Below, piece by piece: positions 33,911 to 42,499 of a stretch of DNA of 64,000 bases. The position numbers and the translations under genes were made by a program. Location of the stretch: the NCBI GenBank assembly GCA_030158485.1, contig JAOASS010000013.1, forward strand, positions 1 through 64,000, in the 5' to 3' direction. This DNA comes from Pseudobdellovibrionaceae bacterium (GTDB lineage Bacteria > Bdellovibrionota > Bdellovibrionia > Bdellovibrionales > Bdellovibrionaceae). Positions within the stretch are counted from its first letter, which is position 1. Every line of letters begins with the position of its first letter. The notes under the pieces were generated by a model. The model saw only the letters and a program-made list of their open reading frames with translations, had not been told where the DNA came from and made no database searches.

Positions 33911-34722
33911 CGGATCCTCAAATTATTTCTGCCCTTTTTGAAAAAGAAACTTCTCAAATACAACCAGATGAAAAAAATCTGATCAAAGATGTTATTGCCC
34001 GATTGGATCAAGGAAAAATCCGAGTCTGTGAAAAAACTGACACCGGTTGGATCACTCGTGAATGGATTAAAAAAGCGATTCTTCTTTATTTTAGAATTCA
34101 AAAAATGGAAGTGATTGAACTATCTCCAGAGCTCAACTTTGTTGATAAAATTCCTGTTAAGAAATGGACCGGCCAAGAAGGCGTTCGAGCTGTACCCATG
34201 GCGATTGCACGTTACGGAAGTTTTATTGAAAGTGGTGCGATCCTGATGCCTTCTTATACAAATATAGGGGCTTACGTAGGTTCTGGCACAATGATCGATA
34301 CGTGGGCCACTGTGGGATCCTGTGCCCAAATAGGACAACATGTCCACTTATCAGGCGGAGTTGGAATTGGTGGAGTTCTAGAACCCGTACAAGCTCAACC
34401 TGTGATTATCGAAGATCATGCATTTATTGGCTCACGATGTATTATTGTTGAAGGTGTGAAAATTGAAAAAGGTGCTGTTCTAGGGGCTGGAGTCACAATC
34501 ACGGCTAGCACTAAAATCATCGATGTCTCTGGATCGACAACAAAAGAATATAAAAGTGTTGTCCCTGCAAACTCTGTGGTTATCCCAGGTTCGATTCAGA
34601 AAAAATTTCCAGCTGGCGAATTTGGCGTTAACTGCGCCCTCATTATTGGGCAAAGAAAAGAAAGTACGGATTTAAAAACTTCGCTGACTCAAGCCTTAAG
34701 AGATTTTCAAGTCAGCGTTTAA
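33907..34722 (+). CDS. dapD: Tetrahydrodipicolinate N-succinyltransferase
   Basis: A 271-residue left-handed beta-helix acyltransferase of the succinylase branch of diaminopimelate synthesis. Hexapeptide repeats run through residues about 100-200 (GSFIESGAILMPSYTNIGAYVG then GTMIDTWATVGSCAQIG), with the DapD hallmark MIDTWATVGSCAQIG and VHLSGGVGIGGVLEP. I start at ATG 33907, which overlaps the preceding stop as ATGA; an in-frame ATG 36 bases upstream lies inside the amidase gene. Confidence 0.95.
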   Translation: MTDPQIISALFEKETSQIQPDEKNLIKDVIARLDQGKIRVCEKTDTGWITREWIKKAILLYFRIQKMEVIELSPELNFVDKIPVKKWTGQEGVRAVPMAIARYGSFIESGAILMPSYTNIGAYVGSGTMIDTWATVGSCAQIGQHVHLSGGVGIGGVLEPVQAQPVIIEDHAFIGSRCIIVEGVKIEKGAVLGAGVTITASTKIIDVSGSTTKEYKSVVPANSVVIPGSIQKKFPAGEFGVNCALIIGQRKESTDLKTSLTQALRDFQVSV

Positions 34723-34743
34723 AAATTTTTTAAAAACTTTAAA

Positions 34744-35994
34744 TTATCGGTACTTCAATAAGTCTGCAATTTGATCTTCGCTTAAAGTCATCGCCGTTCT
34801 TCGGCAAGTCCAATAACAAATGACGGCCGCTACACACAAGACTGTCGCAACAAAAGTAAAATCGACTTTACTGGGAATTTGCGAATCATAGTAAATACTC
34901 GGCAAAATTGACAGTGGATAAAATTGTATAATTAAAGCCATTGCAAGACCCGACAGAGTGCCAATCATCACGCCAACCCCTGATAACCAAAGTCCTAAAC
35001 GTGTCAAAAGCCGAATAAGATCCTGATGGGAAAATCCTAAAGTCCTCATCAGGGCCCACTCTTTTTTCTTTTGCGTAATCAACAAAGTCAAAGCCATAAC
35101 CACAGAAAAACTCGAGATCAATCCCGCCAAAAAAAGAATAAAACCAATCGCTAATTTTTCAATTCTCAGAGCTGCGAATAAAGCTCCATTTCGATCTTTC
35201 CATGTTGAAACTAATACATTTTCAAAACCTTCCAAAGATTTCTTCATTTCATCCGCCGATTCATGATCCGGCAAAAAAACTTCAACTCGGTTGTGACGAC
35301 TGGGTGAGTTTTTGAAACGCCCTAGAGTCAGTTCTTTTTGATACCAAAAATACTGGGCATCTAAATCTTGCAAACTTGTTGAAATAATTCTTTTGACTCT
35401 GACTTTTTCAAGCTGAGGTAACTGTCCTTGCGGTAAAAGCAAAGCTTCTGGTGGAATAACCGTGACCCAGTCACCTTCAAAAATATTCAGCGTTCGAGCC
35501 ACATCAAATCCGATCACAATTTCATCTTCCAGTGGCATTTCGTCAGGATTCCACATTTGAATTTCTTCAGGACGATGTGATTTTTGTTTTTGATCCATAT
35601 TTTGAATGGCCCGACTGAATCTTTCTAAAGAAGCTTGTGAAAGACCTTTTGCCACAAGTCCCCGATAAAGACCGTCCATGGTTCTAACAATGACGTCTGA
35701 TTGTTCAAAAATATCAATCACAGCATCAGGATTTTCTCGAATTCTCATCACCACCGGTTGAAAATCTAAGGCCACCGAACTGGACGCGCCTGGAAACTCT
35801 AAAACTAAATCTGGTTCTAATGATGTGACTCGATCTGAAATGCTAAGGTTCATTCCATTCATCACACTTAAAACTAAAACAAATGCAAAAAGACTTAAAG
35901 CAATTTGAATAATTGAAATCCAAGCCAGCTTTTTAATTAAAGCCCCTGAACGTTTTGATAGAATAAATCTTTTAAAAATCTTAAGCGAAATCAC
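34744..35994 (-). CDS. LolC/E-like (FtsX-family) ABC transporter permease
   Basis: A 416-residue inner-membrane protein. The first transmembrane segment ends VLVLSVMNGMN, the LolC/E signature; a periplasmic MacB-like domain (about residues 45-265) follows, and three further membrane helices make up the FtsX domain at the C-terminus. Start is GTG. No LolD ATPase gene is adjacent; it follows mlaD by 53 bp on the same strand, so it may share the Mla transcript. The partner ATPase is unknown. Confidence 0.8.
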   Translation of the reverse strand: MISLKIFKRFILSKRSGALIKKLAWISIIQIALSLFAFVLVLSVMNGMNLSISDRVTSLEPDLVLEFPGASSSVALDFQPVVMRIRENPDAVIDIFEQSDVIVRTMDGLYRGLVAKGLSQASLERFSRAIQNMDQKQKSHRPEEIQMWNPDEMPLEDEIVIGFDVARTLNIFEGDWVTVIPPEALLLPQGQLPQLEKVRVKRIISTSLQDLDAQYFWYQKELTLGRFKNSPSRHNRVEVFLPDHESADEMKKSLEGFENVLVSTWKDRNGALFAALRIEKLAIGFILFLAGLISSFSVVMALTLLITQKKKEWALMRTLGFSHQDLIRLLTRLGLWLSGVGVMIGTLSGLAMALIIQFYPLSILPSIYYDSQIPSKVDFTFVATVLCVAAVICYWTCRRTAMTLSEDQIADLLKYR

Positions 35995-36047
35995 GTATCA
36001 TGAAACTAGCACGCTCTCCAGAGAGTGGCTAATCAAGACGCAAAGCC

Positions 36048-36923
36048 CTATTTACCTGCCGGTCGTCTGAGTTTTTCTTCGGCTTTAACTTCTTGAACAT
36101 TAGACCTGAGCAGAAGACTTTTTTGCATGGCTTTAATTAAAATTGTGGCTTCATCTAAAGCTTCCACCGCACGTCTGGCTGTTTTCGGAACATCCGGGCC
36201 GATTTCTTTTATCGCTTCAGTTAACTGCGGTAAAGTTTTATTGAGTTCGGCTGTCAAAGCCGCCACGTTTTTCATAACAGATTGCATATTATTTTTTTCT
36301 GTAGCTTGCTTTGAAAGTTTCGTTACCTCAAGGGACATCGTATTCATATTTTCGATTAAAGGACTGAGCTTATCAAAAATTTTCACCATATTTTCAGTTC
36401 GACCTTTACTTAAAAAGGCTTCCATTACGTTTTTTAAGTTCTCAAGCATCTGAGCCGTCTGAGACATGTAAACACCTAATTTTTTTCCACTCAAAAGACT
36501 CATGACATCAGTGGCTTCTTGCGAAGGCAATGTGGTATGTTCTGCCATCACTTTCCTGTCAGCAGAACCCACTGACACGTCAAGCATTCGGTCGCCAATA
36601 AGAAAGGGCCTGATCAGTTGCGCACTTGAATCTTCTTTAATTTTATCTCGGTACTTTCCCAAAACATAAAAAATAACTTTGATTTTATTATCCGCTTCTA
36701 ATTGGACTTCGCTAACACTTCCCGCTCTGAGGCCCGCCATTTGAACAACAGTTCCTTCATGCAGACCATCTGCATTTTCAAAATATGTTTGGAAATAAGC
36801 TTTGTCTTCGAACCAACCTTGTTTGACGGCAACGCTCACGGCCGTCACAACACAACCTAAAATTGCGCATAAAACAAAAATTCCAGCAATTCTTTCGTAA
36901 TGAGTCAGCTTAATTTTCATCAT
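36048..36923 (-). CDS. mlaD: MlaD-like MCE-domain lipid transport protein
   Basis: A 291-residue protein with one N-terminal membrane anchor (IAGIFVLCAILGCVVTAVSVAV) and an MCE domain at about residues 40-125 (FENADGLHEGTVVQMAGLRAG, RPFLIGDRMLDVSVGS). A long helical C-terminal region follows, as in MlaD/TtgC2 homologues, likely forming the hexameric tunnel. The ATG overlaps the mlaF stop by 4 bp. It would bind phospholipids in the periplasm next to the MlaFE complex. Confidence 0.9.
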   Translation of the reverse strand: MMKIKLTHYERIAGIFVLCAILGCVVTAVSVAVKQGWFEDKAYFQTYFENADGLHEGTVVQMAGLRAGSVSEVQLEADNKIKVIFYVLGKYRDKIKEDSSAQLIRPFLIGDRMLDVSVGSADRKVMAEHTTLPSQEATDVMSLLSGKKLGVYMSQTAQMLENLKNVMEAFLSKGRTENMVKIFDKLSPLIENMNTMSLEVTKLSKQATEKNNMQSVMKNVAALTAELNKTLPQLTEAIKEIGPDVPKTARRAVEALDEATILIKAMQKSLLLRSNVQEVKAEEKLRRPAGK

Positions 36924-37630
36924 AAATTAACCACGCTTTTTGTGCCATCAACGACAGAAGTATAAAGTTGTCCTTGGTCTAAATGCAGAATTCGGGGTTT
37001 TAAATTTCTCATAAACTTTTCATCGTAACTGACAATCATGACATGACTTAAAGAGCCTTGCAGTCGCATGTCTTGAATCAGCTGAGTAAAAATTTCGGCC
37101 GTTTCAGCCCCTAAACCAACTGAAGGATCGTCCATCAATAAAAGATCAGGATGATGAACCAAAGCTCTGACTAAACAAGTGAGTTTTCGAAGTCGACCAG
37201 GAACATGGGCCGGTCGTTCTTTTGCATTTTTTGAAAATTCAAATCTTTCAATCAATGCATCGACACGTTTTGCACTTTCTTGAGGCTCAAGAAGTTTATG
37301 ATATCTAAGAGGAAGTAAAAGGTTATCTCGCAAACTCAAGTTGCTTAAAAGTCCACCGTAATCAAAAGAATATCCAATTTTCAATCGATAAGGTAAAAAT
37401 TCTTCGAAAGTCATATCACGAATATTAGCATCGTTTATCAGATACTGACCGATTTGGGGCATTTGCAAACCTGCCAAAACTTGCAAAAGAGTTGATTTTC
37501 CCTGTCCCTCTTCGGATTGAATCCAACACACTTCTTTTTCTGGAAAATCAAAATCGACATTTTTCAGAACAGGGTCCGAACCTTCGTGGGCAAAACAAAT
37601 ATTTTCAAATCTGATTTTTTCAATTTTCAT
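36920..37630 (-). CDS. mlaF: MlaF-like ABC ATP-binding protein with degenerate motifs
   Basis: A 236-residue nucleotide-binding domain located where mlaF is expected. Start ATG 37630 overlaps the mlaE stop (ATGA). The P-loop keeps Lys45 and Ser46 but its first Gly is Ser (SEEGQGKS). The Q-loop Gln is Asp (SFDYGG), the LSGGQ signature is replaced by VPGRLRK (residues 143-149), the Walker B Glu is Asp (LLLMDDP, Asp168), and the H-loop His is Tyr (VSYDE, Tyr202). By analogy with other ABC proteins, such an NBD would hydrolyse ATP poorly or not at all. It may need another ATPase or act structurally. Confidence 0.85.
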   Translation of the reverse strand: MKIEKIRFENICFAHEGSDPVLKNVDFDFPEKEVCWIQSEEGQGKSTLLQVLAGLQMPQIGQYLINDANIRDMTFEEFLPYRLKIGYSFDYGGLLSNLSLRDNLLLPLRYHKLLEPQESAKRVDALIERFEFSKNAKERPAHVPGRLRKLTCLVRALVHHPDLLLMDDPSVGLGAETAEIFTQLIQDMRLQGSLSHVMIVSYDEKFMRNLKPRILHLDQGQLYTSVVDGTKSVVNL

Positions 37631-38451
37631 ATGACTCCCAGTTCTTTTAAACGTCCCATATAGAAAAAAGCCGTTACGAGCATGTTGAAAACAGTGACAT
37701 AAATAATCGACTTCACAACAGCATCGGTTGTGACTTGCGGGACTTCGTGAGGACTTTTCTTGACGCTCAGACCTTGATAGCAGCAAATAACAAAAATAAT
37801 CATTCCACCAAAACTATTTTTTAAGAAAAAAATCACCACATCTTCTTGAGCAAAAGCCCGAAGCAAACTATCTGCAAAAAAGCCAAAGGGCATTTTATGA
37901 ATCATTTGAGTCATAAAAAACCCACCAATCAAAGCTACAAAATTAAAATAAAAGGCAAGACACAAAACGCTGACAATCCCACCAACAACTCGTGGAAAAA
38001 CAATAAAGCTCAAAGGATTAATTCCCATGCTTTCTAAAGCTTCAATTTCTCGGTTAGCACGCATGTTGCCTATCTCAGAAGCAACGGCCGTTCCACTTCG
38101 TGCGATCACAACCAAAGCCGTCAAAAGGGGTGCAGCTTCCCTGACTAAAACTAACACCATAAAATTTCCAATAATTTCTGTGCCGCCAAGTAATGTCAGA
38201 TTTCCCATACCCTGAAGAAATAAAATTCCACCCGTACCTAAAGCCAAAACAGATATCAAAGGCAATGCTTGAAAACCTGTAAAATAGATTTGCGCAGACA
38301 GAACAACAATAATTGTTCGAAAACCTTGTGCTTGATCTAAAATGGTAGCGCGAAGGCTTAAATACACCATCGCAAGAACGCGAAATGTATAGCCCATTTG
38401 ATTGACAACAAAGCGACCTAAACGGTCAACTGCAAAAACCCGATTCGTCAT
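37627..38451 (-). CDS. mlaE: MlaE-like phospholipid ABC transporter permease
   Basis: A 274-residue permease of the MlaE family. Family blocks are visible: FTGFQALPLISVLALGTGG, MVLVLVREAAPLLTALVVIARSGTAVASEIG (outline), and REIEALESMGINPLSFIVFPRVVGG, which is the coupling helix region contacting MlaF. Five membrane helices are expected. The ATG at 38451 is chosen over an in-frame TTG two codons upstream. It forms an overlapping operon with mlaF and mlaD. Confidence 0.92.
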   Translation of the reverse strand: MTNRVFAVDRLGRFVVNQMGYTFRVLAMVYLSLRATILDQAQGFRTIIVVLSAQIYFTGFQALPLISVLALGTGGILFLQGMGNLTLLGGTEIIGNFMVLVLVREAAPLLTALVVIARSGTAVASEIGNMRANREIEALESMGINPLSFIVFPRVVGGIVSVLCLAFYFNFVALIGGFFMTQMIHKMPFGFFADSLLRAFAQEDVVIFFLKNSFGGMIIFVICCYQGLSVKKSPHEVPQVTTDAVVKSIIYVTVFNMLVTAFFYMGRLKELGVI

Positions 38452-38505
38452 GATCAACTAATCGGCATTTCAATGGTTTTTTCTAAAGTGTTAATTCATC
38501 TATTT

Positions 38506-39120
38506 TCAGTGGGCATAAGCCCAAGGTCTGTAGAATAAAGATTTTGTAACTTCAATCAATTCATCCACAAATGAAAACTGTCCATGAGGCGATAAAACTC
38601 CGTGTTTGTAAATGACAATACTGTCTGGATAGACTGGGCGAAAGACTTGATAGGATCGGTACATATGAAGCTCTGAAGTGATCAACACAATATCTCGGCA
38701 CTGAAGAGCTTGAACTAAAGGAAGACTTTGAACAGCATTCCCATAAGTTGTTTCAGATCGCTTTTCCAAAAAAACAGTGTCTTCTTGAACGGCGGGGTAA
38801 TAGGGCCAAAGAGGCAAAAGATCTTTTAATGTTGTTTGCGAGTGCACGCCAGAGATAATTAATTTTTTAATCTGCTTTTGTTCGAGCAGATCAAAGCCCT
38901 CTCGAATTCTTCCCGCACTTCCCGTCAAAACAACTCCACAATCAACTTTTATTTTTGTTTGGGGAAATAGGGAAAATTCAGAACGTATCAGTTGGCGTTC
39001 TCGCCAATAACGAAATCCAATTCCAATTGACAAAATAACGGCTGCTACTAAAAACCAGTCTCTTTTTTTGAGCTGGCCCTGAGTGTCAGGATTTAAGGGC
39101 CACAACTTCGACTTCCACAT
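38506..39120 (-). CDS. DUF218 (YdcF/SanA/ElyC-like) membrane-anchored protein
   Basis: A 204-residue protein with a single N-terminal membrane helix (DWFLVAAVILSIGIGF) followed by a DUF218 Rossmann-like domain: CGVVLTGSAGRIREGFDLL, KLIISGV, RSETTYGNAV and DIVLITSELHMYRS. Family members act in envelope (enterobacterial common antigen or peptidoglycan precursor) homeostasis in E. coli. Its first 35 bases overlap the ridA-like gene, so the true start may be a little downstream. Adjacent to the mla genes. Confidence 0.83.
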   Translation of the reverse strand: MWKSKLWPLNPDTQGQLKKRDWFLVAAVILSIGIGFRYWRERQLIRSEFSLFPQTKIKVDCGVVLTGSAGRIREGFDLLEQKQIKKLIISGVHSQTTLKDLLPLWPYYPAVQEDTVFLEKRSETTYGNAVQSLPLVQALQCRDIVLITSELHMYRSYQVFRPVYPDSIVIYKHGVLSPHGQFSFVDELIEVTKSLFYRPWAYAH

Positions 39121-39469
39121 TCACGCCTTTTGGTAAGGCCAAAACAGCCACCGTGGACCGTGCCGGATAAGGAGCTTGCAAATAAGAAGAATAAACTTCA
39201 TTCACAACCGCAAAGTCATTCATATCCGTCACAAAAATCGTTGTCTTGATGATATTTCCAAAACTCAATCCTGCTTGCTTTAAAACAGCTTCAATATTTT
39301 TCATCACACGATGAGTTTGATCTTTGACCCCCGATTTGAGAACTTCATTACTGGCAGGATCAATTGCAATTTGCCCTGAACAAAAAAGGAAATCTCCGGC
39401 CATAACCGCTTGAGAATAAGGCCCGACAGCTTTGGGGGCATGATCAGTGTGTATGATTTGTTTGTTCAT
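39086..39469 (-). CDS. ridA: RidA-family reactive intermediate deaminase
   Basis: A 127-residue RidA/YjgF protein that hydrolyses reactive enamine/imine intermediates released by PLP enzymes. Signature blocks: APKAVGPYSQAV, FLFCSGQIAIDPAS, KTTIFVTDMNDFAVVNEVY and the catalytic-Arg motif PARSTVAVLALPKGVNVEVEVVA (outline). Normal family length; a TATAAGCAGAGGAC-type Shine-Dalgarno precedes it. Confidence 0.93.
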   Translation of the reverse strand: MNKQIIHTDHAPKAVGPYSQAVMAGDFLFCSGQIAIDPASNEVLKSGVKDQTHRVMKNIEAVLKQAGLSFGNIIKTTIFVTDMNDFAVVNEVYSSYLQAPYPARSTVAVLALPKGVNVEVEVVALKS

Positions 39470-39492
39470 GGAAGTCCTCTGCTTATAAAAAA

Positions 39493-39984
39493 TTAAAAGT
39501 AAAAAATAAGTCCCGCTTTTAAAGGATGATCTCCGACAGTCCGAAACCGAGTCTCATCTAGAGAAGAAATGGCGACTCCGCCTTCAAAGCTAAAGCCTAA
39601 AGAATCTAATCCCGCAAAGAAAAATTCGGCACCAAAGACAACATTGGCATCAAAGCCGGATTCTTTATTACCTGATTCTTCATAATTTAAGAGACCCATT
39701 TGACCACCGTAATAAAAATTCAAATGATCTTCACGAAATAAAATCTTACGAATACCCACGTTCGCTGCGAATTTAGAATTATCTTCTTGCGTGTCAACTC
39801 CGATACTTCCAGTAACACCAATATCAGCGCTGGGGTAATAAACGGCTGCCAATGCCGGAAGATCAATTGAATTATTATTTTTAATTCCGATTCCTAAACG
39901 ATTGGATAGATCCTTGGCTTGAACTAATGTCGACGGCACCACAGCGATTAAAACAAGCACTAAAATCCGAATGAAAATTCCCAT
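39493..39984 (-). CDS. Small outer-membrane beta-barrel protein
   Basis: A 163-residue protein with a signal peptide (IFIRILVLVLIAVVPSTLVQA) and eight or so amphipathic beta strands ending ...KAGLIFYF, the terminal-Phe outer-membrane signature. Size fits an OmpX/OmpW-like eight-stranded barrel. It lies 23 bp upstream of the ridA gene on the same strand. Function unknown. Confidence 0.75.
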   Translation of the reverse strand: MGIFIRILVLVLIAVVPSTLVQAKDLSNRLGIGIKNNNSIDLPALAAVYYPSADIGVTGSIGVDTQEDNSKFAANVGIRKILFREDHLNFYYGGQMGLLNYEESGNKESGFDANVVFGAEFFFAGLDSLGFSFEGGVAISSLDETRFRTVGDHPLKAGLIFYF

Positions 39985-40129
39985 TCAATATCCCCCAAAA
40001 CAAAAAAGATGTGAAGTGCCTATCAAACTCGATAGTGCCCACTTGCCTCAAGAAAAAAATCAGAATATAAACAGAGAAAGAACTTTTTAGCGCCTTGTGT
40101 TAGTGCTCAAAAGCAATATTAGTAGATGT

Positions 40130-40205
40130 GGGCCTGTAGCGCAGCTGGGAGCGCGCTTGCATGGCATGCAAGAGGTCGTCGGTTCGATCCCGATCAGGTC
40201 CACCA
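40130..40205 (+). tRNA. tRNA-Ala (anticodon GGC)
   Basis: Seventy-six bases with acceptor GGGCCTG paired to CAGGTCC, encoded ACCA, D arm AGCGCAGCTGGGAGCGC, anticodon stem CTTGC/GCAAG around loop ATGGCAT (GGC), and T arm GTCGGTTCGATCCCGAT. The downstream flank starts GTTTTTT, and a 13-bp copy of its 3' end occurs at 43226-43238. Confidence 0.96.
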
Positions 40206-40383
40206 GTTTTTTCTTCTGTTTTTTCAATAATTTAGCTTTCCTCACCTAAAACTTACAATCGAACTTGGGTTTTGCTTTAAGTGATTTCAACGTGTTGTAA
40301 GCCCCAGCAGAATCGAAATTTTGTAAATAGTTTCTTTTTACAATGAATTCCCACCCAAATGGTATCGAACAGATTTTTTAGAT

Positions 40384-40668
40384 TTAGCTACGAAGTAATC
40401 GATCAACTTTGCTCATCTGTTTGAGCAATTCATTTTTTCGAACTCTTGCAAGTTGCTGAAGTCTTGCCCGTAAAACTCGGATCAAGGGACTTTTCTTTCT
40501 CTTTTCACTTTGTGCAATATGCCAGCGGAGAAAGTCTAAAAGCTCCTCGATGTCTTGATCATTCAAACCAAGAGCATACAGTTTTCGCTCTGGATAAAAA
40601 ATGGAATGATCAATTGAGTTTAGAAATTTCAAATCATCCGTTGGATCATAGGGTTCCATATTACTCAT
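40384..40668 (-). CDS. Small basic cytoplasmic protein, unknown
   Basis: A 94-residue protein, acidic at the N-terminus (MSNMEPYDPTDDLKFLN) and strongly basic and helical at the C-terminus (KRKKSPLIRVLRARLQQLARVRKNELLK, in outline), which could bind nucleic acid. A second ATG three codons in is an alternative start. No family is recognised. Just inside the putative tRNA-Ala element. Confidence 0.5.
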   Translation of the reverse strand: MSNMEPYDPTDDLKFLNSIDHSIFYPERKLYALGLNDQDIEELLDFLRWHIAQSEKRKKSPLIRVLRARLQQLARVRKNELLKQMSKVDRLLRS

Positions 40669-40805
40669 TATCTGGACGATAAATAGTTTATAAATTCAAG
40701 CAAGTTCATTTCTATTTGGACTCGGCGATGCAAAATAGAAAATATTTTTTAAAGCTCATCAAAATACTTATTTATTTTGCATATCATCCATGCTGAAATC
40801 CTTCT

Positions 40806-41369
40806 ATGGCCAAAAAAGCACGTAAAAAAGTGACATCAGTCCGTGAACATCCTCTGCGGGTTCCTGTCAGCAAAAAGAACCCCACAGGAATCACCATTCG
40901 GGATCAACATCCAAGACATCTTAAAGGAACTTACCTTGACCGTGAAGAGATTGAATCTATCTTCAAAAATTATGACCGGAAAAATATTACTTACCCTAGC
41001 AAGTTTGAAATCAAAGAATACGATAAATACGACGATCTTATCGCGGTATGGACTGATTATTTTAACAAGAAATTTAAAGTCGAACCGCCTCTTGATCCCG
41101 ATATGATCAAAGCTTTGATTCAGAGCGAATCCGATTTCATCGAAAATCCGAAAAATCCCCTTGCCGCAGGAATAATTCAAATCACGCCAGACACTTTTCA
41201 AATCTTGCAGAACCCGAAGGGGGAAGTGAAGGAATTTATTTTTAGAAATATCAGGAAAAAGGATTTAAAAGATCCGACGATTAATATTCCCATGGGGAAA
41301 AGTAAGTCGGACTACAAAAAATCCGCATTAAAAAAATATAGAAAAGCTTATGCGAAACTTAAAAAATAA
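40806..41369 (+). CDS. Lytic transglycosylase-like protein, probably internally shortened
   Basis: A 187-residue protein. Residues about 95-150 match SLT domains: DPDMIKALIQSESDF (catalytic Glu context), PLAAGIIQITPDTF (the G-x-x-Q-I-x-P motif) and KKDLKDPTINIPMG. The usual remainder of the SLT domain after PMG is missing; the protein instead ends with SALKKYRKAYAKLKK, which looks like the normal C-terminal tail. No signal peptide is seen, but a basic N-terminus is. It would cleave peptidoglycan glycan strands if active; the deletion makes that doubtful. Confidence 0.6.
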   Translation: MAKKARKKVTSVREHPLRVPVSKKNPTGITIRDQHPRHLKGTYLDREEIESIFKNYDRKNITYPSKFEIKEYDKYDDLIAVWTDYFNKKFKVEPPLDPDMIKALIQSESDFIENPKNPLAAGIIQITPDTFQILQNPKGEVKEFIFRNIRKKDLKDPTINIPMGKSKSDYKKSALKKYRKAYAKLKK

Positions 41370-41886
41370 ATTGTTCTTCATTATTTTACCATTTCTCTTG
41401 ATGGCCTGCCAGTCAACACCTGTGTTTGATATCAAAACATTCCCTGCACCTCCAAAAACTAAATTAGATGATCACCATCTCATTCGAATTAAATCAAACC
41501 GTATCAAACAGGAATGTTTATTCCTCAATGCCGAAGCTGAAAACAAATGGCGTCATCAGTACTTCATTTATCTTTTGACAGATAAAAACGAAGTGCTGCC
41601 TATCATGCATGCCATTAATCAAGAAGGCAGTGTCTGTAAAGAACAGCTCAAAAAAATCCAGAAAATTCTAAACCAAGAATCGGAAGTCAAAATATGCGCT
41701 CAGAGTGAGCTTACAAAAGAAATCAAAGAAGATGAGCGCTTTGATCGCCCTATCGAGTTTGGGCCGCTAGGCAGTCATCAAGTCGTTTATGATGCTCTTT
41801 TTCTTGATTCGATCTGCAATTCAAAGAATTGCTTTATCTATGACGAAGCGTCAGCTTGTTTAAGTAATATTCGGAAGTCTGATTAA
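41350..41886 (+). CDS. Predicted lipoprotein, unknown
   Basis: A 178-residue protein with a lipoprotein signal (MRNLKNKLFFIILPFLLMAC, lipobox LMAC) and several cysteines. It overlaps the end of the transglycosylase-like gene by 20 bp, so the two are translated from one message; it may be a cognate accessory or inhibitor, which is a guess. No family recognised. Confidence 0.65.
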   Translation: MRNLKNKLFFIILPFLLMACQSTPVFDIKTFPAPPKTKLDDHHLIRIKSNRIKQECLFLNAEAENKWRHQYFIYLLTDKNEVLPIMHAINQEGSVCKEQLKKIQKILNQESEVKICAQSELTKEIKEDERFDRPIEFGPLGSHQVVYDALFLDSICNSKNCFIYDEASACLSNIRKSD

Positions 41887-41948
41887 ACGAGATAATTAAA
41901 AACAAATGCTACTCCCGGAAATAACCGCCTTTCACCAAAAGTATTAAT

Positions 41949-42377
41949 TCAATCCCCCAAATCAAAGAAATCAAAGTTCATCGCATAAATAACTTCTTCT
42001 GGAGACTGGCTAACGACTTTATTAATTACATTTAAGTTTTGTAAAATAAGTTCTTTTACTTTCAAAACATCTTTTTGCGACAAAGTTACAGCTGCAGAAT
42101 AGTGCAGATTATTTTTAACGTCTTGATCAATTGACCTCATTGAACGCAGTCTCCAATTATTATGATGATTTTGGATCTGCGGAGAATCAGCACTTAGGTG
42201 AATGTGACGAGGACCCACTTCAAGTTTGTTAGAATTGGCGTATTGAGCCAACCCTTTTTGCAATAAAAATTCAATAATCGCTTTAACCTGTGGAAGTGCG
42301 ATCTTAAGAAGCCTCGCAATTTCTTCGGCAGAATTTAACTTAATTATTGAAAGTGCTACGTGAACAGCAAAGACCCT
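41949..42377 (-). pseudogene. TIGR02147-family remnant lacking its N-terminal HTH
   Basis: The open frame from 42377 reads VFAVHVALSIIKLNSAEEIARLLKI (outline) and ends with HIHLSADSPQIQNHH, LHYSAAVTLSQKDVLKVKELI and EEVIYAMNFDFFDLGD, which are the middle and C-terminal blocks of TIGR02147 proteins. About 100 N-terminal residues, including the DNA-binding region, are missing, and an in-frame stop (42378-42380) bars extension. The first candidate start is the TTG at 42263. It is best read as a decayed third copy of the regulator family seen at 6.6 and 14.7 kb. Confidence 0.65.
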
Positions 42378-42499
42378 TTATAAAAGACACACGCCCCACT
42401 ATCACATATGTCTCAGGTAGTGTTCCTATTAAATAAGAGGAGTTGATCTTAGAGTTTATAGCTGAGATCTAATTCCGACTCTCTGAGCAAAACCAAATC

